This document shows positions 17,558 to 26,731 of a stretch of DNA of 64,000 bases, one piece after another; position 1 is the first letter of the stretch; every line of letters begins with the position of its first letter. This DNA comes from JAJCZB01 sp964350195 (GTDB lineage Bacteria > Babelota > Babeliae > Babelales > Vermiphilaceae), in contig CAYGJB010000002.1 in assembly GCA_964350195.1 (NCBI GenBank), positions 1-64,000 of the forward strand, written 5' to 3'. A program made the position numbers and the translations under genes. The notes beneath the pieces were generated by a model. That model ran no database searches. It had not been told where the DNA came from and was given only the letters and a program-made list of their open reading frames with translations.

Positions 17558-20227
17558 TCAAAGTAAATCGCCTTTTTCAAGCTGCTCAATTCTGATCTTC
17601 ACCTCTTCTAAGTCAGCCGTTAGTTGGGCTATTCTAATATATATCCGCTGCTTTAGTCCCGTAATTTCTCTTCTACTTTTCAGCGGAACCTTGCCTTCTT
17701 CAAGCAGCTCTTCTAGTTCATCATATTTTTTTGAAAAGCTAGAAATAGACTCTTCTAGATTAGATTTATGCTTTATAGCCACGGTGTAATCAATAAAATT
17801 ATCCACTTTCTTTTGGCCTTCAGAATCTTTACTAAACCACCATTCAGGTATGCCCGGTTCTACCTTAAAGGACGGTAAAAACACATTGCCCTGTTCCTTA
17901 ATACACACCTTGAAATTTACAAACCCTTTGTCTTCAAAATGAGTAGGCTCTTCATTATGCGTTGCCATAACACCAGACATTTGTGAAATAACACCAATGC
18001 GATCACAATAGGCTCGCAACTTTCTTGATGCTGCGCCAGCCGTTGTACCAGAAAGAGGCTCATCGGTAAGAAACATTCCCTTTTTAGTCTTATCTTTTTC
18101 CGTTACATGGAGAAGCTCATTTACCACATTATCCATACGTACTTTTTGTGCCTGCATTTTTGAAAGATCATCAGCAACGCTTTCTGCCGGATCAATACTG
18201 GTTCTCAACCTTTCCAACCAATGCATGCTCAAGCTTTCCGCACAAGCAATACCAAAAGCATGTGCCAAAATAACATTAGAACCCAGCATCTTAATAAATA
18301 TTGATTTTCCCGCGCCATTAGGACCCGTTAAAATCGCTTTATTGCTAGGATTTTCAAATCCTAACCGCATACTATTAGGCTCTGCATTAGGCATTATAAG
18401 CAATGTGCCATTTTTTATATCAACACGTGCTCTTTCTTCTTTATCAGGGAGCCAATCTACAAAGCACAATCGCGAAGGCTTATCTTTATTCTGTCTTATG
18501 AGCTTGGCAATTGAGAAAAGTGCATCAAGATAACCAATGCCGTGTAATGCTGGCTGGAGTTCAGCTGCGCACTTCAACATATTTTCATGAAGCAACAATG
18601 CGTGTCCACCTGTTATTTTTTTATTATTGAGAGCGGATGAGTGAACTGTTTTTATCACCTTGCCAAGCTCCTGCGTTGGCATATCATGCAAAGATTGCTT
18701 AAGCAATGCACAAGAGATACCGTTTTTCAGTTGCTCATCTTTAATGAGTACATCATTAATAGAATAAATAGAGCGCAAGCATGCAGCAAGCTCAGTTACA
18801 AAGTTCTGAAATTTTTCCTTATCGTAGAGAAGCACAGCAGGTTTAACAACCGATTGCTTAAGAGCTTGTACTACATAACTCGTTCTTTCAGACAAGAAAT
18901 AGAAAGCAGGAAGCAACCAATAAATATCTTTCATCCCCATAGAAGACCCTAAAGCAATATTTCCTGCCAGCTGCTGAATTGAATTTGGCACAATTTTTTT
19001 TACTCCACCCATAAGCCCAGATGCTCCTTTTTTCACAAAATTTGGAGTTATTGATCTTACAACTTTAGAAATGTTCTCTACGATCGATGATCCTACATGC
19101 TCAAGATCACTCCTTTGTGGGTGTAATTCTCGCCTCGTTTTAGCAATTACATCTGCAAAAGACCCTTTCTCTATAATATCACCCAACTCTTTCTCCATAC
19201 TATAAGCAATAGATTCTTTTACCCCTGGATCTTCTTGCCCTGACCACTCATCATGTTTCTCTTGCAACTTTTGCAAACAGTTTGTTGTCTTCCAAAAAAG
19301 AAGTGTCACGGCCAAAGCCGCCCACAACTCTTTAGGTGCATTTTTGATCGGACTTTGTATGCTCCCCTCCAACATAATTTTTCGAATAACAGTTGAAAGA
19401 CTCTTAGCAATACAAATTTTATACAGCCAGTGAAATGATGAAGAACCAATACGCAACCATGTGCCTACATTCTTTAGATGAGGATTTTCCGTATCAAGCA
19501 ATACCTTGCTCGGCTTTGTGATTAAATAGTGAGCCGGATTAGGAAGATCATCCACAATCGGAATACCTGTCTGCAACTGCTTACTATAATTAAAACTTGC
19601 TTTCAAACTTAGCTCTTTTATTTTTGCAAAAAGATGGTCACTTTGATGCATTTTAGGATCCCAATAGCTCAGCAATGATCCTTCGTAATGAGCAAACTGC
19701 TTAAGCTGTTTCTCTATTTCTTCATACGTCACATCATCCTCCACAAGCCTTTTGAGATTGCTTTGCGTCTCAAGCATCTGCTCTTTATCAAAGGTAGTTA
19801 TCATATTCTGCAAAGCTTTTGCGCCAAAAGATGTTTGAGCATGGCTAGCTAAATAAAGCGCTACCGGATTGAGTAGCAGCTCATCAGCCTCAACTTGAGT
19901 AATAAAATCTGTTTTTGTAATTCTTTCGATAGGACCTTGGCCATAAGCGATGCTTGCAAGCTTCTCGTTCTCTGTTTTCGCATATTCTGTTTTACCAAGA
20001 AAATCCAGTACATTCCGAGCATATCGCCCAACATTTCTTTGCACATTCTGCCAGCTCGTTCGCTTAACAGATTGCGTTTTTTCTCTGTGGATAAACTCAG
20101 GAACCTCAAGCTCTCTTGCATCCATTACTAGTTTAGCCAAAGCTTGCTGCGATGGCATACATAAGCAAGCAATTAATAAAAGAGACTTCCCAAAAGATTG
20201 AATACCTCTTTTTCGATTTGAAAGCAT
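17558..20227 (-). CDS. MutS-family ATPase with an N-terminal signal peptide
   Basis: 889 aa from the ATG at 20227 (GGGGGTGG upstream); the frame opens to 20251. The first 32 residues look like an export signal: basic start, then SLLLIACLCMPSQQALA. The last third is a MutS-type ATPase: Walker A GPNGAGKS near residue 635, then IDPAESVADDLSKMQAQ, a Walker B FLTDEPLSGTTAGAAS and a MATHNEEP switch His. The middle is helical like a MutS lever/clamp region. The usual mismatch-reading N-terminal domain (FYE motif) is absent. Two further hydrophobic segments (WAALAVTLLFW; YWLLPAFYFLS) suggest membrane contact. The C-terminal 60 residues are coiled coil. A DNA-repair job is unlikely if the protein is exported. 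Confidence 0.75.
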   Translation of the reverse strand: MLSNRKRGIQSFGKSLLLIACLCMPSQQALAKLVMDARELEVPEFIHREKTQSVKRTSWQNVQRNVGRYARNVLDFLGKTEYAKTENEKLASIAYGQGPIERITKTDFITQVEADELLLNPVALYLASHAQTSFGAKALQNMITTFDKEQMLETQSNLKRLVEDDVTYEEIEKQLKQFAHYEGSLLSYWDPKMHQSDHLFAKIKELSLKASFNYSKQLQTGIPIVDDLPNPAHYLITKPSKVLLDTENPHLKNVGTWLRIGSSSFHWLYKICIAKSLSTVIRKIMLEGSIQSPIKNAPKELWAALAVTLLFWKTTNCLQKLQEKHDEWSGQEDPGVKESIAYSMEKELGDIIEKGSFADVIAKTRRELHPQRSDLEHVGSSIVENISKVVRSITPNFVKKGASGLMGGVKKIVPNSIQQLAGNIALGSSMGMKDIYWLLPAFYFLSERTSYVVQALKQSVVKPAVLLYDKEKFQNFVTELAACLRSIYSINDVLIKDEQLKNGISCALLKQSLHDMPTQELGKVIKTVHSSALNNKKITGGHALLLHENMLKCAAELQPALHGIGYLDALFSIAKLIRQNKDKPSRLCFVDWLPDKEERARVDIKNGTLLIMPNAEPNSMRLGFENPSNKAILTGPNGAGKSIFIKMLGSNVILAHAFGIACAESLSMHWLERLRTSIDPAESVADDLSKMQAQKVRMDNVVNELLHVTEKDKTKKGMFLTDEPLSGTTAGAASRKLRAYCDRIGVISQMSGVMATHNEEPTHFEDKGFVNFKVCIKEQGNVFLPSFKVEPGIPEWWFSKDSEGQKKVDNFIDYTVAIKHKSNLEESISSFSKKYDELEELLEEGKVPLKSRREITGLKQRIYIRIAQLTADLEEVKIRIEQLEKGDLL

Positions 20228-20327
20228 AACCACCCCCCACATTTTATCCAAAGAAATTTAACCTATAATAGCCCTATTATACCGTATTTAACAATGTTTT
20301 TCTAGCCCGCCCCTCAGAAGGAAAGGA

Positions 20328-21521
20328 TTAAAACGCTCGAGACATATTCAATATAGGGCCATAAACCGCAAAAATAAGAAGAGCAACCAATAATCCCAAT
20401 ATGATCATTACAAACGGCTGCAGAAGCATTGTAATCCATGATAAGCGCTGCATTACGCGCATATGATAGGTCTGGGCAATTCGATACAAAAGCACTGGCA
20501 ACCGCCCTGATTCTTGCCCCACCTCCACCATTGCAATGATGTCTGGACCAAAAAGATCATTCCCATAACGCGCCATTGCATCACCCAGAGAGCTCCCTGA
20601 TTGAATATCACCCTCAAGCACTGAAAGCGAATTTTTAAAAATATGATTTTGAACGGAATCTCGTATGATGATAAGCGTTTGCGATAAGGTAAGCCCCCCA
20701 TTTAACAGCACCCCCATAGCTCGCATAGCATATGAAAGAAAACGCTGCTGCAGAATCGGCCCTATAAAGGGAGTATGAATAAGTAGCCAATCAAGCCCCT
20801 TTCTGCCCGATCCACGCCGAGTCACCCGCCATAGAATGAGAATAGCCAAAGCAGAAACTGATAAAAAAAGCCCCATTGATGGACTACGCATAAACGCACT
20901 TATTGCCAAAAGTGATTGCGTTAAAGGAGGCACTTCTGATTGCATCGAGCTGAATATATCGATAAATCGAGGCATTATAACAGTGAATATAATCACCGCG
21001 ATAATAAGAAAGAAAAAAAGCGTTATTGCAGGCAGCAATAACGCAGAACGAAGCCTTCTATAAAAATCTTGTGTTGAAGCTAAGTGAGTACAAATAGCAT
21101 CTAGCGATTGAGACAGTTTTCCCGATTCTTCTCCTACCTGAACTAGCTGAATAATGATAGGATTAGCAACTGCCCCAACTTGCCACAGCGCTTCACTCAA
21201 CGAAACCCCCGCATGTACCATTTGAGCCACTTCATGCATCTTTTCTTGAAGCACAGAATGCTCAATCTGATTGGCCACAATTGATAGAGCCCCCGGCACC
21301 AATACTCCTGCATCAATTAGTGTTGCCAGTTGCTGAAAAAGAGCTACCCGATCGGATAAACGAATTGGCCACTTAAAGAAAGAACGCACGTGCTTATGAG
21401 ATAAAAGAGCGATTTGGCGCTTTAAAAGAAGATCATCTAAATGCTCCGGAGATCTTGCAAAAAGAAAGCCCTTTTTTGAGGCTCCCACCACATCAACACC
21501 ACGCCATTTATAATACGGCAT
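20328..21521 (-). CDS. Type II secretion / type IV pilus inner-membrane protein, GspF/PilC family
   Basis: 397 aa. It holds two copies of the T2SSF domain, each starting with an aromatic F-x-Q-LATL-DAG-type element (residues about 62-80 and about 255-275: RFLSYAMRAMGVLLNGGLTLSQTL). Each is followed by GE-SG-L (VGEESGKLSQSLD; VGQESGRLPVLLY). There are three hydrophobic helices, the last near the C-terminus. This protein is the platform that couples the secretion ATPase to pseudopilin assembly. No GspE, GspG or other partner lies nearby, so the machinery is scattered. The start has only an A-rich, weak binding site. The YggU gene precedes it by 17 bases on the same strand. Confidence 0.88.
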   Translation of the reverse strand: MPYYKWRGVDVVGASKKGFLFARSPEHLDDLLLKRQIALLSHKHVRSFFKWPIRLSDRVALFQQLATLIDAGVLVPGALSIVANQIEHSVLQEKMHEVAQMVHAGVSLSEALWQVGAVANPIIIQLVQVGEESGKLSQSLDAICTHLASTQDFYRRLRSALLLPAITLFFFLIIAVIIFTVIMPRFIDIFSSMQSEVPPLTQSLLAISAFMRSPSMGLFLSVSALAILILWRVTRRGSGRKGLDWLLIHTPFIGPILQQRFLSYAMRAMGVLLNGGLTLSQTLIIIRDSVQNHIFKNSLSVLEGDIQSGSSLGDAMARYGNDLFGPDIIAMVEVGQESGRLPVLLYRIAQTYHMRVMQRLSWITMLLQPFVMIILGLLVALLIFAVYGPILNMSRAF

Positions 21522-21538
21522 TTTTTTCTTCTTTCTTT

Positions 21539-21823
21539 TTAAAACAGCTCCATCTGCTTTTCAATTCCCAGCCTTGAGCATATCTCTTCAAAACTTATTT
21601 CATAATCAATTTGAATTCTTTTAAGCTTGCTCGTGGCTCCCGATACCAGCCGCACCTGAGCTCCCTTTAAGCCCAGCTTCTTTGCCAAATATCGTACTAA
21701 TTCATCGTTGGCCTTACCTTTTTCGGGAGCAGCTTTCAAATAGCATTTCAAACGAGAACCCTCTAACTTGCACCCTATTCGGCCCGACGAAGGTACCACT
21801 TTAATTTCCACGATAATCGGCAT
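21539..21823 (-). CDS. YggU / DUF167 family protein
   Basis: 94 aa. It shows the family core KVVPSSGRIG...LKCYLKAAPEKGKANDELVRYLAKKLGL followed by VRLVSGATSKLKRIQID. This matches the small alpha/beta YggU proteins in length and order. Biochemical function is unknown in the family. The binding site is GGAG about seven bases before the ATG. It is upstream of the GspF-like gene on the same strand, as DUF167 genes often are beside membrane-protein genes. Confidence 0.88.
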   Translation of the reverse strand: MPIIVEIKVVPSSGRIGCKLEGSRLKCYLKAAPEKGKANDELVRYLAKKLGLKGAQVRLVSGATSKLKRIQIDYEISFEEICSRLGIEKQMELF

Positions 21824-21973
21824 GAGAGCTCCACAATAATTAATCAGCGTAATGAAGATATCTTAAATGATGATTGAAATTATGCAATATCGAAGGACAC
21901 AAGGCTCATTTTTCCCTTGCCTAATCAATCAAATATCATTATTCTGTTGGTACTCAATAAATTCTTTGATTTC

Positions 21974-22064
21974 GGAGAGATGGCTGAGTGGCTTAAAGCG
22001 CTTGCCTGCTAAGCAAGAGTCTGGGAAACCGGACACGAGGGTTCGAATCCCTCTCTCTCCACCA
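21974..22064 (+). tRNA. tRNA-Ser(GCT)
   Basis: 91 bases including CCA. The acceptor GGAGAGA pairs with TCTCTCC. The anticodon loop CTGCTAA gives GCT, for AGC/AGU codons. The long variable arm is class II. Discriminator A rather than G is unusual for serine but clear in the sequence. Confidence 0.93.
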
Positions 22065-22160
22065 GCTTTCGCTTAGTTATAAAAAGAAAAAATCTATTTT
22101 ACATGAGCTTCAGCTGGCAGAAATAGAATAAAATAATTTTGAAATTTTTGATGTGAAAAT

Positions 22161-22237
22161 GCGCCCATAGCTCAATTGGATAGAGCGTTAGACTACGGAT
22201 CTGAAGGTTGGGGGTTCGACTCCTCCTGGGCGCACCA
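22161..22237 (+). tRNA. tRNA-Arg(ACG)
   Basis: 77 bases with encoded CCA. The acceptor GCGCCCA pairs with TGGGCGC. The anticodon loop CTACGGA gives ACG, read as ICG. It is the second of three tRNAs in a 430-base cluster. Confidence 0.95.
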
Positions 22238-22310
22238 ATCTATTTCGATTGGCGGACAATTTACTTTAGGTCGCGTTATTTTCACTGATTTTAAAAGCAA
22301 TAACGATCAC

Positions 22311-22400
22311 GGAGAGGTGGCAGAGTGGTCGAATGCGGCGGTCTTGAAAACCGTTATTCCGGAAACGGAATCGAGGGTTCGAATCCCTCCCTCTCCTCCA
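22311..22400 (+). tRNA. tRNA-Ser(TGA)
   Basis: 90 bases ending in CCA. The acceptor GGAGAGG pairs with CCTCTCC. The anticodon loop CTTGAAA gives TGA, for UCA-family codons. The extra arm (TTCCGGAAACGGAA) is typical of tRNA-Ser. Confidence 0.93.
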
Positions 22401-22430
22401 AGTTTCCTAGCCCAAAGGGGCAACAAAACA

Positions 22431-22462
22431 AAAAAAACCTACGTATAATCGTAGGTTTTTTT
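22431..22462 (+). terminator. Bidirectional intrinsic terminator
   Basis: The perfect 13-bp arms at 22431-22443 and 22450-22462 (CCTACG core, loop TATAAT) are flanked by A and T runs. This ends the tRNA cluster and, on the other strand, the GNAT gene. Confidence 0.88.
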
Positions 22463-22495
22463 GATCTAATTTGATTTAAAAAATTTAATTAGCGT

Positions 22496-23023
22496 TTATT
22501 CTTTGGTTTTCCACTGCTCTTTTGTTAAGCGATACAAAACGTGCTCTAGCGCTTTGTAGATACATTTTTTCTCAAATACAAAACCTACTTTTTCCATAAC
22601 ACGAATAGAAGCTTTGTTTTCTGGTAATGAAAAACATACAATCTCATTAAAACCAAGCTCTTGAAAACCAATACGAACTATCTCTTTGCCTATTTCGGTT
22701 GCAATCCCCTTACCCCAATATTCAGGTAAAAAAGCATACCCAAGCTCAACTTCATCTTTGCCATCAATATGAGTATTTAAAAGCCCACCACGCCCCATAA
22801 AATGATTCGCTTCATCTTCAAAAATCCAATACCCAAATCCTTGCTCATCCTGGTGATTAAGATTTTTTTCCATAAAGGTTAAAACCGTTGCACGGTCCTG
22901 CAACCCCCCAAGAGTCTTCATGATTTCTTGGTTTTGGCCCATGGAAGCAAGATCTTCAAGATCTCCTGGCGTCATATGCCGAGATTTTACACGGGAAGTC
23001 TCGAAAGACTTAATTTGTCTCAT
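22496..23023 (-). CDS. GNAT-family acetyltransferase (RimJ/RimL-like)
   Basis: 175 aa from the ATG at 23023, chosen because GGAGG lies six bases upstream; the frame opens to 23155 without support. Family features are FGYWIFEDEANHFMGRGGL, the strand ELGYAFLPEYWGKGIATE with the acetyl-CoA loop (Q/R-x-x-G-x-G/A, here WGKGIA), and LPENKASIRVMEKVGF near the C-terminus. Such enzymes acetylate protein N-termini or small amines; the substrate is unknown. It stands alone and is closed by the hairpin at 22431. Confidence 0.88.
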   Translation of the reverse strand: MRQIKSFETSRVKSRHMTPGDLEDLASMGQNQEIMKTLGGLQDRATVLTFMEKNLNHQDEQGFGYWIFEDEANHFMGRGGLLNTHIDGKDEVELGYAFLPEYWGKGIATEIGKEIVRIGFQELGFNEIVCFSLPENKASIRVMEKVGFVFEKKCIYKALEHVLYRLTKEQWKTKE

Positions 23024-23427
23024 AAATAGCCTCCAGAATATGGTATAATACCTACAAATCAGTATAGCAGAGGATTTATGAACAAAAAAGTCATCCTTGA
23101 GAAACCGTATCTGATTTAAGCAATTATAATCCCTTGATAACCCATGTCCCCTCAAGACTACGCTACAAGCTGTCTCAAAAAGGTCACTCCTAAGTTACTA
23201 TATGAAACATTATGCTGCTTAAATGGATCTACCGATATATACCTATTGTATATTTTCCAATAAGCCACTCACTATGCTTCTACCTAAAATAGCGATCCAA
23301 AGCTTCTAAAATGATCTGATTGAAAGCATAAATAAGGCTCTTTAGCGAATTTGGGATTGCTTTTTGACTGATATCATGAGATACTCGTATTAGAGTATTT
23401 TTTAACTATTTTACACAGAGTGTCTCT
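23024..23427. other. Intergenic region, 404 bases
   Basis: No convincing gene. A TATAAT at 23043-23048 and a 13-codon frame at 23078-23119 (start behind GAGGAT) are visible but too short to support. The right part holds a good promoter for the RRM gene, described separately. The rest is AT-rich and shows nothing recognisable. Confidence 0.5.
23364..23398 (+). promoter_or_regulatory. Promoter of the RRM gene with a palindrome over the -10
   Basis: TTGACT (23364-23369), an 18-base spacer and TATTAG (23388-23393). A six-base inverted repeat ATACTC/GAGTAT (23381-23386, 23393-23398) spans the -10 and is followed by six T. The repeat could be an operator or a short hairpin in the nascent RNA. Confidence 0.5.
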
Positions 23428-23727
23428 ATGAAGATATATGTTGGCAACTTGCCATATTCAATTACTGAAGAATCTCTAGGATCCCTATTCGAACAATTCG
23501 GATCAGTTGATACAACAAAAGTAATTGTTGACCAGGTAAGTGGCAGATCTAAAGGTTTTGCGTTTGTTGATATGCCTGATGATGCAGAAGCAGAAACAGC
23601 AATCGAAAAACTAAATGGCCATGAACTAGATGGTCGTACGATTGTGGTTAACAAGGCTAAGCCTCGTGCACCAAGAGATTCAAAACCTCGCGGTAACTTC
23701 CAATCACGTGGACCACGTCGTTTTTAA
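23428..23727 (+). CDS. Single-RRM RNA-binding protein with RG-rich tail
   Basis: 99 aa. One RNA-recognition motif: RNP2 IYVGNL at residues 3-8 and RNP1 KGFAFVDM at about 46-53, followed by a 20-residue Arg/Gly/Pro-rich tail (PRAPRDSKPRGNF). Bacterial relatives in cyanobacteria and host-associated phyla bind RNA, often under cold stress. The short leader (about 30 bases after the predicted start point) has only a weak binding site (AGAGTG). It has its own promoter and terminator, so it is monocistronic. Confidence 0.93.
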   Translation: MKIYVGNLPYSITEESLGSLFEQFGSVDTTKVIVDQVSGRSKGFAFVDMPDDAEAETAIEKLNGHELDGRTIVVNKAKPRAPRDSKPRGNFQSRGPRRF

Positions 23728-23750
23728 GATTTAATTCTTGAAAATTGAGA

Positions 23751-23776
23751 CCCCGGACTTTTGTCCGGGGTTTTTC
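23751..23776 (+). terminator. Intrinsic terminator of the RRM gene
   Basis: The stem CCCCGGAC/GTCCGGGG (23751-23758, 23763-23770) with loop TTTT is followed by five T. Confidence 0.92.
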
Positions 23777-23816
23777 TTTGTCTAAAAAAAGAGAGCTTAT
23801 GCCCCCCTTAATAGTG

Positions 23817-25847
23817 CTATTGATAGAATCCTGAAGCTATCACATACGTTTTGCCATCTTTCTCAACTGATGAAACATAATTGAGCTTTTTCGCTTGGTT
23901 CAAATACGCTTTAACAACCACCGGTCCTTGTTGTGCCTCATTAATAAAAGCCTTAATGAACGGTTTGCCTTTTTCATCTTTAATATCAAAAATATTACGC
24001 CAAATCAGATCAAAATCATTGCCATAGACATAACACAAGCCCGATGTATCTACGACGATAATCTCAAGATCTCCTCGTCTGAATCTACCATCAGTCTGTA
24101 CAAATTGCTCAAATGCAACCGTACGACTATTTACTTTTAAGTAACTTGCAGCGCTTTGTACAAGCAGAATCATCGTTTCTGATTTTGATACTGGATAGTA
24201 ACTTGAAGCAATTACATACTGGCCCACTCCTAAATCAATTCGCTGAGCAAACATTGATTCGAATGACCCCTTAATCTTTGCATTCACCCAAATGCCCTGC
24301 TTAGTAGCCCGCTTAAGCATATTTTTGATATATGGTAAACCATCTTCATCTTTTGCATCAAGCATACTGCGACCAATATTATCCGCATTGTCACCATCAG
24401 CCACTACTTTTCCCTTTAGATCGTACACCATTATCGTAAGATCACCATATCGAAAATCATCATCGCGTCGCGAAGTAAAAGCTTCAACAGAGTTTGATTT
24501 TCCATGAGTTTTCATAAATTGGTATCCCTTGCGCACAAGGTCTATTGTACGCTCGCGATCAGCATCCGGGTAGTAACCACAAGCAATAAAGTAATTGTTC
24601 CCCTTTTTATCTTTTACTTTTTCCGCATATGCTTTCTTTGGCGCACGCTTTGAAATATAATCAACCCACACACCCTTAGTGCTTGTTTGTAGCTTTTTAA
24701 CGATTTCACGATTTACATATTTGCCGTTTGAATCTTTGTAATCCCACGCATTTGAATTGATCAATCCAGGTCGCTCACCTTGCGCCTTAATCTTGCCATT
24801 AAAATCAAGCGCATACAGATATAGATTCCCCGCAACAAATGACCCACTCGGATAGCTTAATCGGCTAAACGCCCAGTCAGCCGGCTGGCCTTCTTCTTTG
24901 GTTTTGTTAAAGAGCGCTACACCGCCCTTCACTAAATTAACTACCGCCTCTTCTTTTGAATGTGGATAGTAACCAGCACCGATTGTGTATAGTTGGCCAT
25001 ATTTTTCCACCATTTCCACATAAGCAACTTTTGTTGCATTATGCCAGCCATACGTTACCCAGCCTCCACCATTTTTTGCTGTATTAATAATATCTCGGAC
25101 AATATAGCTACCAACCCAATCCTGCAGATCGTAAAGATTTTTCCAAATCATATGAGAATCATCGCCATGCGCAATACAAGTACCATGCACATCATACACA
25201 AAAACGTATAAATCTCCTTTAATAAACTCTTTTGTATGGCTAAATCGATTGCAGGCAATGTCAAGCGGCTTATCTAACAATTCTTGCTGTGCCATCTTTA
25301 CAAGAGTTACCACATCCTTCTTTTTTTGCTCGATATCAAAGCTCAGTTCATCCGCCATTAAGATAGGTTCTGATTTCTGTTCTTTTTTTTCTTTGTCTGT
25401 CTTATAGGTAATGATTGCATCGTCTTCCTCTTCATTTTCATCTTCATCAGCAGCAGCGCTTTCTGCTGACGCTGTAAGACTCTGAAGATCCGATTGTAAT
25501 GCAGCAGAATCATCTTCTGATTCCCCTGTCTCTTCCATCTCAGCTAAGGCACTGTTTTCTTCGGTAGGCAAATGCGAAGTTTCATCCTGCCATTCGGCAG
25601 ACTCATCATCCATAGGTTCGGACTCTTTTAATGATGAAAACTCTTCATCCGTAGAATCTTCTATAGATTCTTTTGGCTCTTGTACTTCTTTTTCGATCAG
25701 CTCTTCAGCTTTCATACCTTCATCATCAACGCTCATGGTACTTTTAAGATCAGAAGCCAATTTATTAATTTGATCTAGATCTATTTTCTCCGCAGCAAAA
25801 ATCGCAAATATAGTTATTGATATAAAAGCTACTAACCCTTTTTTCAT
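23817..25847 (-). CDS. Exported protein with four Cache-type sensor domains
   Basis: 676 aa. A signal peptide (MKKGLVAFISITIFAIFA) is followed by a long acidic, low-complexity linker (residues about 45-160, rich in E/D/S). From about 175 to the end, four repeats of about 125 residues follow. Each has an AF-R....GDLY-variant strand, a V-D-GK--A-G turn, an aromatic-plus-Asp helix start (N-WDYKD), a KK-xx-KGVWV strand and a FIA-GYYP end. This matches the single-Cache (sCache_2) fold that binds small ligands in chemoreceptors. No transmembrane helix or kinase/methyl-accepting domain follows, so it looks like a free periplasmic or surface ligand binder. The binding site is AAGGAA eight bases upstream. 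Confidence 0.8.
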   Translation of the reverse strand: MKKGLVAFISITIFAIFAAEKIDLDQINKLASDLKSTMSVDDEGMKAEELIEKEVQEPKESIEDSTDEEFSSLKESEPMDDESAEWQDETSHLPTEENSALAEMEETGESEDDSAALQSDLQSLTASAESAAADEDENEEEDDAIITYKTDKEKKEQKSEPILMADELSFDIEQKKKDVVTLVKMAQQELLDKPLDIACNRFSHTKEFIKGDLYVFVYDVHGTCIAHGDDSHMIWKNLYDLQDWVGSYIVRDIINTAKNGGGWVTYGWHNATKVAYVEMVEKYGQLYTIGAGYYPHSKEEAVVNLVKGGVALFNKTKEEGQPADWAFSRLSYPSGSFVAGNLYLYALDFNGKIKAQGERPGLINSNAWDYKDSNGKYVNREIVKKLQTSTKGVWVDYISKRAPKKAYAEKVKDKKGNNYFIACGYYPDADRERTIDLVRKGYQFMKTHGKSNSVEAFTSRRDDDFRYGDLTIMVYDLKGKVVADGDNADNIGRSMLDAKDEDGLPYIKNMLKRATKQGIWVNAKIKGSFESMFAQRIDLGVGQYVIASSYYPVSKSETMILLVQSAASYLKVNSRTVAFEQFVQTDGRFRRGDLEIIVVDTSGLCYVYGNDFDLIWRNIFDIKDEKGKPFIKAFINEAQQGPVVVKAYLNQAKKLNYVSSVEKDGKTYVIASGFYQ

Positions 25848-25875
25848 TACTCATTCCTTTTTTAAAAGTGTCTTT

Positions 25876-26565
25876 TTAATCTCTTCTGCGTCCCATAAAC
25901 CTTAGAAGGAAAAAAAATAGATTAATAAAATCCAAATATAACGTGAGGGCTCCAAGCACTGCAACCTTACTCATCATTTGGCTGTCACCGGACATGTATT
26001 GGCCCATTTGTTTAATTTTTTGGGTATCATAGGCCGCCAGCAATGTAAAAACAACTACACCGATCGCTGAATACACCAAATCAATCATTGGGTTTTGTAG
26101 AAAGAGATTCACAAGCATCGCTATAATCATACCCCAGAGAGCCATCATAAGAACATTCCCAAGACGTGTAAGATCAGCGCGCGTCAAATAACCATAGATA
26201 CACATAACACCAAACATACCTGAAGTAACCGCAAATGTTTGAACAATTGAGCCCTGGGTATACACCATGAATATGATTGACGACGTTACCCCCACAGAAA
26301 TGGAGTACACTAGAAACATAGTAAGTGCCATAGGAAATGTAAGCTTTTCAATCATCGCGCTCAGAGAAATTACGAGTGCAAACTGACCAACAATGATGAG
26401 AGTGACTAGAATAGGACTACCAAACAGCGTTGTAGCTATATTAGGAATACGAGAGATGTAATACGCTGTTACTCCCGTCAAAGCAAGCGCGCCAGACATT
26501 AACCCATACACACTGTACATAAAATTAATAAGCCGATCCTGTCCTGCATATTCTTGTTCAAACAT
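25876..26565 (-). CDS. Bax inhibitor-1 family membrane protein
   Basis: 229 aa with seven hydrophobic helices. Family signatures are the N-terminal FMYSVYGLMSGALALTGVTAYY, SSIIFMVYTQGSI and the last cytosolic part VFTLLAAYDTQKIKQMG with YLDFINLFFFLLRF at the end. Bacterial members (YccA/YbhL/BsYetJ) act as pH-sensitive calcium leaks or protease modulators in the inner membrane. AAGGAG lies seven bases before the start. It is 28 bases upstream of the four-Cache gene on the same strand. Confidence 0.92.
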   Translation of the reverse strand: MFEQEYAGQDRLINFMYSVYGLMSGALALTGVTAYYISRIPNIATTLFGSPILVTLIIVGQFALVISLSAMIEKLTFPMALTMFLVYSISVGVTSSIIFMVYTQGSIVQTFAVTSGMFGVMCIYGYLTRADLTRLGNVLMMALWGMIIAMLVNLFLQNPMIDLVYSAIGVVVFTLLAAYDTQKIKQMGQYMSGDSQMMSKVAVLGALTLYLDFINLFFFLLRFMGRRRD

Positions 26566-26645
26566 AAAAACTCCTTGTAAAGCATAAAGTCATTAATAAA
26601 CACATGCATTCAATATAGGATCCAAACTGGTTTTGTTCAACTTTT

Positions 26646-26674
26646 TTGCACCAGCCGACCAAAAAGAATATGAT
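26646..26674 (+). promoter_or_regulatory. Putative sigma-70 promoter
   Basis: TTGCAC (26646-26651), a 17-base spacer and TATGAT (26669-26674), about 57 bases before the ATG at 26732. It probably drives the run from the exported protein through thioredoxin to Nudix. Confidence 0.6.
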
Positions 26675-26731
26675 AGCTAATATCTTATACATGAATTTGC
26701 GGTAGCTAAAATAATTATTAAAGGAGATGTT

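Noticed and set aside
23078..23119. Thirteen-codon frame behind GAGGAT
   Set aside because: Too short, with stops soon after in the same frame, and no recognisable leader-peptide features such as codon runs.
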